Shown here: piece after piece, positions 12,101 to 17,973 of the stretch
How positions within the stretch are numbered: position 1 is the first letter of the stretch
Layout: each line of letters starts with the position of its first letter
DNA from: Willaertia magna
Taxonomy: Eukaryota; Heterolobosea; Eutetramitea; Acrasida; Naegleriidae
Assembly: GCA_902984215.1 (NCBI GenBank)
Contig: CADWAF010001582.1
Coordinates: 1-17,973 of the forward strand
Length of the DNA: 17,973 nt
Direction of reading: 5' to 3'
Notes under the pieces: model-generated
Databases searched by the model: none
The model's input: only the letters and a program-made list of their open reading frames with translations
Told to the model about the DNA's origin: nothing
Position numbers and translations under genes: made by a program

Positions 12101-14111
12101 TTTCACCTATCCTTTGGTGGGTATCTAATAAAAATTCGAAACCCAGAACTTCTTTTGTCCCAAAAACATCAAAATCCTTCAAATATTCTTCTGCAACAAC
12201 ACTAATTAAAAAATCATAGAGAATTCTATTTAAATTTTTTCTATTCAAATATCTTTCAATTCCCTTTTTTATCCAAGTATTAATTTTTCCAATATTGTTT
12301 AATTTAATGATTTTTCTAATTATGCTTCGCAATGTGATATCCATTAAAGAATTCAATTTAGGAACATTTTCGATTTGACATCGCTCTAAAAACTCAAGTA
12401 AGTTTTCGCTGATAAAAATATTTTGTAAACTACCGATCCAATTCAAGAGTTTTTCCTTGGAGCCAGTTGTAAGTATAATATCTTGCGCTGAATTATTCAA
12501 AATGTTAGCTATAATCCGTGGAATAGAATAGTTATAACTGTTTGAGTAATATGAACCCTGGTAGCTCAAATCTTTAAGTTTATCAATAAATAAAAATTGA
12601 ATGGAATCTCTATTTGCACAATATTTAACTAGATTTCTCAAGGAAATACCACTACCACGACAATAATTAACTAAATGAAGAGCCAATTCTTCATCACAAT
12701 AATCTTGAGCTAGAATTTTATCCACAAATAAACCGCTGAACGTAATGATTTTAAGCAATTTCTCTTTTAACAATAAACCTATCTTCTCCCTTCTCATTAA
12801 AATAATTAAATTAGCAATATTCTCTCCCGAAAGAGCCAATTTAAGCACATTATCTGATAATGATTGAACACAAAAAGTGTATTTATATGTATCTACTTCG
12901 CAATGCTTGTTGAAAATATCTAACAACGCAATAATATCTTCGCTTGACGCAGTATGATAATTAATACGGTTAATAATTTCTATTATCGGATATGAGTTAT
13001 TGTGTTCCAGATAGATATAATTTAAGCACCGCGCATCCGCTTCTCGAAGAGACGTCAGTAAATCTTTTGTACTAATATTGTATGGCAAATTCCTATCAAA
13101 TGTATAGTAATTCGTTGTTTTTTGATAGAAATCGTAATAAGAGTTGAACTTCCATGATAAATTGAATAAAAATAATAATTTCAAATCCATTCTCCGATAA
13201 TCAATACTAGGGAATACATTAACAACAATGTTGCTATTTCTACCATTTCCATCTAGTAAAGCATTAGCTTTTAAAAACAAAATTAAACTTTGTTTATCAG
13301 CAATTCTCTTCTTGAAAAGCCTTTCTACTTCTCTTTCTAAGCCATTGTCCCGATGCTTGAAGTAGCCCAATTTTTTTTCTTCTATTTGAGCGGGTGAATC
13401 ATTATCTACAAAAAAAAGCCAAGAACAGAGGGAAGCCTCAATAGCACTTGAATGTTGGTTATTATTGTATGTTTGCCTATAGGAGAGGGATGAAACCTTG
13501 TAATAGCAAATAATACTAAAGAGTAAGCATTCAACTGTATTTCCGTTTTCTAAATGATGTGATTGATCTTTTAGGGTATTAACAAAGTGTTGGGTGTAGT
13601 TTGCAAGCACCTCAAGGATTTGATTTGTTTCTAAAGCAAGTTTTCTATAATCAGTAGTAAAGAAGCTTGAATTTTCTTTTTTTACTTGATCAATAGCTTC
13701 TTTTAGTGCTAACAAACTGCTCTTTACTTCTTCTACTGTATAGCATTCTTGAGAATACTGGATATGATCTGCAATCCAAGGTATTACCTTTGCATAAGCC
13801 CTGTTACTGGAAATGTTTACTACTGGATTTGAATGTAAGTAATTTTCAAAGTTATCTAACGGTTTTGTAGATTCTTCCACCTTATAATTATTCTCAACTA
13901 ATGGAACAGAAGGGTTAGTTGAAACTATGTGTTCCTTATATTGCATTTCCTTGTCCTCAATTTCAATAACAACTGGCCTCGAAGATGAATCTAAAGTTGG
14001 AGAAACTGATGTAGAAGCATCTAAGGGATTAGCACCCCCATGCTCATTGTTAAGTTTCTTTGATTTCTTGCTGGATTGTTTGTTTTTTCGTTTTTGTTTT
14101 TTAGAGGCCAT
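184..14111 (-). CDS. RNF213/mysterin-family giant AAA+ ATPase, two exons, no RING or RZ finger visible
   Basis: Spliced CDS: exon 1 14111-6981, exon 2 6930-184 (stop TAA 186-184), predicting about 4,625 residues; human RNF213 is 5,207. The ATG at 14111 is the first in frame; an in-frame TAA lies upstream at 14186-14184. The N-terminus is very basic (MASKKQKRKNKQ...), followed by about 1,400 mostly helical residues. Next come a P-loop GNGKT (Lys 1443); AAA module with GGTGTGKT (Lys 1801), Walker B FFIDEMNTSS (Asp 2113, Glu 2114) and an Asn-Pro sensor-like motif (2151-2152); and a second full module with GPPGCSK-T (Lys 2377), Walker B FFFDEAG (Asp 2448, Glu 2449) and SNDNLDAAKSNR. Lys 2377 to Glu 2449 is 72 residues, close to human RNF213 AAA4. 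Family-like blocks follow: FFGLRDFYHFLRYI near 2546, LLNRFEKF near 2780, YLVKLHND near 4213, FDWELIEKS near 4278. Vertebrate RNF213 is a cytosolic E3 ligase and motor acting on lipid droplets and in antimicrobial defence. Here no RING or RZ Cys/His cluster is seen, so ligase activity is not supported. The C-terminus is acidic (HEEVIVLEEE). Family assignment is strong; function in this organism is inference. Confidence 0.9.
6380..7002 (-). other. encoded catalytic AAA module 4-like, split by the intron (giant protein)
   Basis: The P-loop GPPGCSK (residues 2371-2377) ends exon 1 and TLSIQLV opens exon 2. The family form is G-x-P-G-S-S-K-(S/T)-L. Walker B is ALFFFDEAGVP (Asp 2448, Glu 2449), followed by LLISNDNLDAAKSNRC, the counterpart of the SNWALDPAKMNR-type segment of RNF213. 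FFGLRDFYHFLRYI around residue 2546 matches the conserved FGLRDYY-type block that follows. Motif order and spacing match human RNF213 AAA4 closely. Catalytic residues are intact. Confidence 0.8.
6931..6980 (-). other. 50-nt spliceosomal intron inside a Walker A motif
   Basis: On the minus strand the donor is GTAAGT at 6980-6975 and the acceptor TATAG ends at 6931. The intron is almost pure A/T. Splicing joins ...GPPGCSK to TLSIQLVTNN in phase 0, which restores the RNF213-type P-loop and the helix after it. The intron length is not a multiple of three, and read-through reaches TAG at 6914-6912. A second acceptor-like AG at 6913-6912 would place TGA in frame, so the upstream AG is the productive one. 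No clear branch-point consensus is visible, as expected for so short and AT-rich an intron. Confidence 0.9.
7640..8740 (-). other. encoded catalytic AAA module 3-like (giant protein)
   Basis: Walker A is GGTGTGKT (residues 1795-1802). Walker B is VFFIDEMNTSSHMGL (Asp 2113, Glu 2114), whose DE-N-TSS-x-GL pattern is the RNF213 AAA3 signature. A sensor-1-like strand FVSAINPK follows, with Asn 2151. Lys 1801 and Glu 2114 are about 313 residues apart, whereas in human RNF213 the equivalent residues (Lys 2426, Glu 2488, from memory) are about 62 apart. Roughly 250 residues are therefore inserted between the P-loop helix and the Walker B strand. All residues expected for ATP binding and hydrolysis in this motif set are present. 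Confidence 0.75.
9590..9800 (-). other. encoded AAA-like module with P-loop and degenerate Walker B (giant protein)
   Basis: This segment encodes SSDISGNGKTTTARAYLQQ (P-loop Lys 1443) and, about 50 residues later, RGVIFLNISEDADIDELN. There a hydrophobic strand is followed by Asn-Ile-Ser (Asn 1495) where Walker B would have Asp-Glu. The next stretch, LFLLQLLLLGVVIDSTSGK, is the type of sequence that follows this strand in RNF213 AAA modules. I read it as one of the non-catalytic N-terminal AAA units (AAA1 or AAA2): nucleotide binding is plausible and hydrolysis unlikely. The assignment to AAA1 or AAA2 is by order only. Confidence 0.65.
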
Positions 14112-14292
14112 CACTGATGCTATTTTTTTTTTACTTTCTTTAGGATTAACAGACGATCTCTTTGCTGAGTGCAATTTTTTAGTTTAGAATTCCAAAAAAT
14201 ACATCAGTACTTTGTATACATTTGGAATTTCAAATCATCTTCGAATAAACGATTAATTTTGTTTAGAACAAGTACATCATGATTAACATTCA

Positions 14293-14300
14293 CTTATATA
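14293..14300 (-). promoter_or_regulatory. TATA-like element upstream of the giant gene
   Basis: The minus strand reads TATATAAG here, about 180 nt before the ATG at 14111, in the roughly 270-nt gap between the RCC1 stop and that start. The match is good, but such strings are common in DNA this AT-rich and no transcription start is known. Confidence 0.22.
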
Positions 14301-14383
14301 TTAAAATTGAAAGAAAAGGGAAAGGCGAAATTAGTGCTCTCAGAAACTGACCACTTTGTATGCTTTATATTGCATCTTATGAT

Positions 14384-15418
14384 CTACAAAAAATTAAAAT
14401 ATACATCAGCAAAAGGACTATAATCAATTAATTGTTTAAACAATAATTTAATCATTCTTTTCACTTCCTTTGTTTCTTCTGATTCAATACAATAAGTTGA
14501 ATTTAAAATAGCAACAAAGTTATTTCCAATAAAAATAGATAAATATGGTAATTGCCAATCTCTTTTAACTGGCTCGCTGACCTCACTTGTTTTAGCTTTT
14601 TTAATTTCTTTTTTTCCATCAACAGTTAAATAATAAGTGTGATATCCCAAACCAGAATAAACTTTTAAAATATTTTCATTATAGTTATAATTACAATCTT
14701 TTGTATAATTGTAAAGTTGTTTTCCATCTAATGTTAATAAATTAAAATCGTCATATAAGCAAGAAATTTGCTTGTATTGGGTTGTATTTAATTTTGTAAA
14801 TGTTTTAAATTTACCAAATCCAGAAATATAAACAAAATTATCATTTGTTAAAATTATTGAATAACTGTATCCACAACCAATATCTTTAATTCCAACATTT
14901 GTAAAGTCTAAATTTAATTTTTCAAATTTTGTAAACTTTTTGGAATAATCTTCAAAACCAAGTTGATTGCTGTTATTCATTCCTGCCACAAATACTTCAT
15001 CTCGATTAATTAACATTATTGAAGTCACCCCACCACATTTAATGTTCTTTACAACAAAATCATTTTGTAATTGTTGTATTTTTGTAAAAGAGTCACTGTC
15101 ATTAATTATAAAAGTACTACCGGCACCCAATATTTCATTTTGTAAAGTTACAACCAATGTAAAATAACCACCACCAGCAATATATTTAACCTGACCAGTT
15201 AATTCATCAACTTTTGTAAAACAATTTATTTTGTTTTTGTGACCTAACCCTAATTGTCCATTTGCATTTCTACCAGAAGTATAAATATTATTTAAATCAT
15301 CTAAAATTATAATGTGATAATATCCACAAGCTATTTGTTTAATTTTAATGGTTTTTGCAAAGGATTCCATTTGATTTTTATCGAATGGCTCATCACCAAA
15401 AATTTCAAGTTGCGACAT
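14384..15418 (-). CDS. RCC1-repeat (regulator of chromosome condensation-like) beta-propeller protein
   Basis: The 344-residue protein starts at the first ATG (15418), which follows an A-run (CAAAAAAAATG), the usual context in AT-rich protists. The stop is TAG at 14386-14384. The frame stays open 29 codons upstream to a TAA at 15508-15506 but has no earlier ATG. RCC1-type blades are visible: IACGYYHIIILDD...YTSGRNANGQLGLG (residues 29-59), a GGGYFTLVVT blade with weak Gly-Ser end, CGGVTSIMLI...VAGMNNSNQLGF, and CGYSYSIILTNDN...SGFG. Two later blades are more degenerate (near YSGLGYHTYYLTVDG). Repeated FTK(V/I/F) linkers join them. RCC1 propellers act as guanine-nucleotide exchange factors or as scaffolds, and which applies here cannot be told. 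The last residues (IDYSPFADVYFNFL) resemble the first strand of a BTB domain and then stop. The next start on this strand is the giant gene. No signal peptide or membrane segment is seen. Confidence 0.85.
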   Translation of the reverse strand: MSQLEIFGDEPFDKNQMESFAKTIKIKQIACGYYHIIILDDLNNIYTSGRNANGQLGLGHKNKINCFTKVDELTGQVKYIAGGGYFTLVVTLQNEILGAGSTFIINDSDSFTKIQQLQNDFVVKNIKCGGVTSIMLINRDEVFVAGMNNSNQLGFEDYSKKFTKFEKLNLDFTNVGIKDIGCGYSYSIILTNDNFVYISGFGKFKTFTKLNTTQYKQISCLYDDFNLLTLDGKQLYNYTKDCNYNYNENILKVYSGLGYHTYYLTVDGKKEIKKAKTSEVSEPVKRDWQLPYLSIFIGNNFVAILNSTYCIESEETKEVKRMIKLLFKQLIDYSPFADVYFNFL

Positions 15419-16020
15419 TTTTTTTGAAGAAAAGTTGTGACAGCAGTAACAACAGTTGGTTGGGATAGTCACTAACCTATCAATATTAGTGTAAAACTCA
15501 ATATTTTACCTATCTGTATTAATAAATAATTATGTATCAATTATTCTATCAATACATCTATATATAATAACACCAATTCTGACATTAAATTGTCATATTA
15601 AAAATTACTTATTAAAAATTAACTTTAATAAAAAATGCTTTTTTTGTTACAAAAAAATATAATAATTAATTTATTTATTTACAACAAATTTATAAACTAA
15701 TTAAATTTCTTCTATTTCAAATTCACTTTTTTTATCAGTTAAAACAAATATCTGATAATTTTCCTAATAATTTTTAAATACATTCCTATTTTTTAAACTC
15801 CTAACTAATATTTAACTTAAAAACCAAAAAAGCTTCTTTTATTGTTCTTGATTAAAATTATTTTTTTTTGTAAGAAGTATTTAAATAATAATTAAATTAC
15901 AGTACTTACTAATATATTTTTAATATTGTAACTAACTAATTTTTTGTTTTTACATTAGTTTTGTAATTTTTTATATTTTTGTTTAAAGTTTATCAGATAT
16001 TATATTTTTTTATTTTTCTA
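15419..16020. other. gene-free AT-rich flank upstream of the RCC1 gene
   Basis: This should hold the 5' UTR and promoter of the RCC1 gene. TATA-like strings occur near 15555-15567 on the minus strand, and small inverted repeats occur (GTAAAA...TTTTAC at 15490-15508, TGACA...TGTCA near 15580-15595), all within chance for this composition. A 20-codon open stretch on the minus strand ending in TAA at 15703-15701 is treated under findings. GC falls steadily towards the right. No supported gene. Confidence 0.5.
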
Positions 16021-17640
16021 TGAATAATCATTTATTTTATTTCTTTTTTATAAGTAGAATATAATTTTTTTTATAATTTGTAAAATCTGTGATAATGAAA
16101 TAAGATATTAATTAAATAATTTATTATTTATTTTTTTTTTAAATTCCTTTTTTCATTAAAAATTGAATATTTATAAATAATTTTTTTAAAAATATTTTGT
16201 TAAAAAAAAATCTATTAGTATTACCTTTTTTTTTATAAAAAATATTTTTAAGCTCAAATATTTTAAAATTTAATTAATTTTTTTTAAAATCAATTTATAT
16301 CACATAAAAATTCTTTTAAAATATTATAAATTTTAATATTATTGTTATATAAAATAAAAAATAAATTTTTAAAATTGTTTATTCTAAATTTATTATAAAA
16401 ATTTTTATTATCATCTATCTTTATATAAAAAATATTTATGATAAAATTTAAAAGTATTAAATCTTTTATACTTTAAAAAATTATATTTTATAAACATATT
16501 TTCTAATAAAAAAATTAAATACACTAAAATTTTTAAAATTTTAAAATTTGTATTAATTAAATAATTACTAAATAAAATTTTTAATTTATTAACAATCAAC
16601 TTTAAATTTTATTGTTATAAAAATTTAAATAATTAGTATATTTATTATTTTAAAATATAAATAATAATATTATTATTAATAAAATATATAATTTTATTAA
16701 AATAAATTATATAATACATATAATAATTAAAATATTAGTAAATATTTTATTTTTTTTTATTAATTTTTTTATTTATATTTTTTTTTATTGTTATGTTATA
16801 ATAATAAGAAAATATTTTAATAAATTTTAATATTAATTTATTTAAATTTTTTTTTTAAATTTTTTTTTTACAATTATTATTAAAATTATTATTATTTTTA
16901 ATATTTAATAAATATTTTTTATTTTTTTAATTATTTTATATTAATTAATTTATTTTTAGTAATAAAAAAATAATTATAATAAATTTAATTTTAATTTTAT
17001 TACAATTATTTAAATCATAAATTTTTTGATTATAAATAATTTTTTAATGTTTTTAATTAATTTTATTATTTTTTATTAATATTAATTATATTATTTTCAT
17101 TAAATATTTGATTATTAATAAATTTATAATTATAATTAATAGTTAAATTTTAAATTTATTATTTTTTATTATTAAATATTGATATTCTTTTTTAAAAATA
17201 TAATAAATGACTAAATTTATTATTTTTTATTTAAATATTTGGTATTTATTGTATTTATAGATAAAAAATAAAATAATAAGAAAAGATTTATATTAAATAT
17301 TTTTTTAAAAAAATTATTTTTTTTATTTTCAGAAGTTTAAAAAATATTTTAAAAAAGATTATCTAAAAAATTAAAAAAAGCAAAAAGATAATTTATTAAA
17401 AATATTAATATAGAAATTAATAATGTAATTAATTTTTAATAAATAAAAACAAACAGAAAAAAACAATATAATAATAATTCTAATAATAATATTAAAAAAA
17501 AGAAATCAAATAATAGTAATATAAAATAGAATTAAGAATTTAGTTTTTTATTAAAATCAATTTTAGTTCTAAATTATTATTAATATAATTTTTAATTCTT
17601 TTGTTTTATTATTTTTATTAAATTATTTTAATTTCTATTT
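16021..17640. other. extreme AT island with no gene (about 6% GC; core near 3%)
   Basis: By hand count about 99 of 1,620 bases are G or C. In 16621-17160 the count is about 15 of 540. The sequence is made of A-runs, T-runs and TAA/TTA-like triplets without a regular repeat unit. The open frames inside encode only A/T-codon residues (Phe, Ile, Lys, Leu, Asn, Tyr) and are not credible genes. Nothing resembling a transposon, LTR or RNA gene is visible. GC is far lower than in the coding DNA (about 28% in the line sampled) and lower than the 15.4-16.0 kb flank. It could be ordinary intergenic DNA of a very AT-biased genome, a replication origin, or a centromere-like core. Confidence 0.8.
17151..17246. 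repeat. imperfect direct repeat, about 35 bp, two copies 61 bp apart
   Basis: Copies at 17151-17186 and 17212-17246 share an identical first 20 bases (TAAATTTATTATTTTTTATT) and then similar AAATATT-G-TATT endings. In nearly two-letter DNA a shared 20-mer can arise by chance, so this is weak evidence for local duplication. Confidence 0.3.
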
Positions 17641-17718
17641 GAAACATTATTTATATACTCAACTTTTCTGCCAATTCTTACTTCTTATAATGAACTACAA
17701 ACATCATTTATCAAATGC

Positions 17719-17723
17719 AAAAA
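17719..17723 (-). terminator. RNA polymerase III terminator of the tRNA gene
   Basis: A TTTTT run on the minus strand begins six nucleotides after the tRNA discriminator base, the standard pol III stop signal and distance. Confidence 0.75.
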
Positions 17724-17740
17724 CTTTCCTACCTCCAGTG

Positions 17741-17751
17741 GGGCTCGAACC
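17741..17751 (-). promoter_or_regulatory. internal pol III B box
   Basis: GGTTCGAGCCC on the minus strand matches the consensus GGTTCGANNCC in the T arm of the tRNA gene. Confidence 0.85.
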
Positions 17752-17783
17752 CAAGACCTCGGGATTAGAAGTCCCGCGCTCTT

Positions 17784-17795
17784 CCAACTGAGCTA
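17784..17795 (-). promoter_or_regulatory. internal pol III A box
   Basis: TAGCTCAGTTGG on the minus strand matches the consensus TRGCNNAGYNGG in the D arm of the tRNA gene, 32 nt before the B box. Confidence 0.85.
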
Positions 17796-17973
17796 TGAAG
17801 GCTTCGTATCTATCAATTAATCAAAATAACAATTCAACTATGGCGAACAAAATCCCCGCTCAATAACTTTTTTGATCCGTATTATCTACACATTTTTAAA
17901 ATCGTTACAATTTATATAAACGACAATATAAATATTTATCACTAAATTCTTTTTGGATTTTATTTGAAAAGAT

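Larger units (their letters stand above)
17730..17802 (-). tRNA. tRNA-Arg, anticodon UCU (reads AGA)
   Basis: This is a 73-nt cloverleaf with no intron and no encoded CCA. Acceptor stem GCCTTCA pairs with TGGAGGT (seven pairs, two of them G-U), with discriminator A. The D arm is GCTC-AGTTGGAA-GAGC. The anticodon arm is CGGGA-CTTCTAA-TCCCG with TCT at positions 34-36, U33 and A37. The variable loop is AGGTC. The T arm TTGGG-TTCGAGC-CCCAC has one outer U-C mismatch (49-65). AGA is likely a heavily used Arg codon in a genome this AT-rich. It stands alone at the right edge of the AT island. Confidence 0.93.

Noticed and set aside
14112..14174. TTG-initiated extension of the giant gene
   Set aside because: A non-AUG start is not expected in a eukaryotic nuclear gene when an in-frame ATG follows at 14111; an upstream exon is the more likely alternative.
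15419..15472. GTG-initiated extension of the RCC1 protein (Cys-rich leader)
   Set aside because: No ATG is present and the ATG at 15418 has a typical A-rich context, so the leader is probably 5' UTR.
16411..16599. 62-codon open frame on the minus strand in the AT island
   Set aside because: It is made almost entirely of Phe, Ile, Lys, Leu, Asn and Tyr, as expected from random A/T sequence, and has no recognisable motif or support from context.
16660..16677. Perfect 18-bp palindrome AATAATAATATTATTATT
   Set aside because: In nearly two-letter DNA several such palindromes are expected by chance over 1.6 kb.
17905..17973. Open 22-codon frame from the right edge ending in TAA (minus strand), possibly the C-terminus of another gene
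   Set aside because: It is too short to exceed chance in this composition, and no family or conserved ending is recognised.

Overview
This window comes from an AT-rich eukaryotic nuclear genome. The evidence is a 50-nt GTAAGT...TATAG spliceosomal intron inside a giant gene, a tRNA with internal pol III A and B boxes followed by a T-run terminator, compact spacing between genes, and roughly 28% GC in coding DNA (one sampled line) against about 6% GC in the longest intergenic stretch (hand count). Stops are TAA and TAG, with no in-frame stops inside the long frames, so the standard genetic code fits and ciliate-type codes do not. The lineage is uncertain. An amoeboid protist (dictyostelid-like or heterolobosean) or an anaerobic gut fungus would suit the composition. 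The long asparagine homopolymers typical of Dictyostelium proteins are absent.

Every supported feature is on the minus strand. Reading right to left: (a) an Arg tRNA with anticodon UCU (17730-17802); (b) a gene-free stretch of about 2.3 kb whose middle (16021-17640) is about 6% GC, with a 540-nt core near 3% GC; (c) an RCC1-repeat protein gene of 344 codons (14384-15418); (d) a 14-kb, two-exon gene (184-14111) for a protein of about 4,625 residues of the RNF213 (mysterin) giant AAA+ family; (e) at the left edge, a short open stretch that may be the 5' end of the next gene (1-78).

The giant gene dominates the window. It keeps the RNF213 signature: a P-loop with degenerate partner motif, then two complete AAA+ modules with Walker A and B (the second P-loop is of the GPPGxSK type), the conserved segments after the fourth AAA module, and the conserved C-terminal region. 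In the stretch where RNF213 proteins carry a RING finger and an RZ zinc finger I see no Cys/His cluster. It is therefore best read as an RNF213-type AAA+ motor without recognisable zinc-finger E3 modules. The only intron falls exactly between the Lys and Thr codons of the fourth module's P-loop. The RCC1 protein may scaffold or regulate a GTPase, but nothing in the sequence links it functionally to the giant protein. No operon, mobile element, CRISPR array or viral gene is supported.
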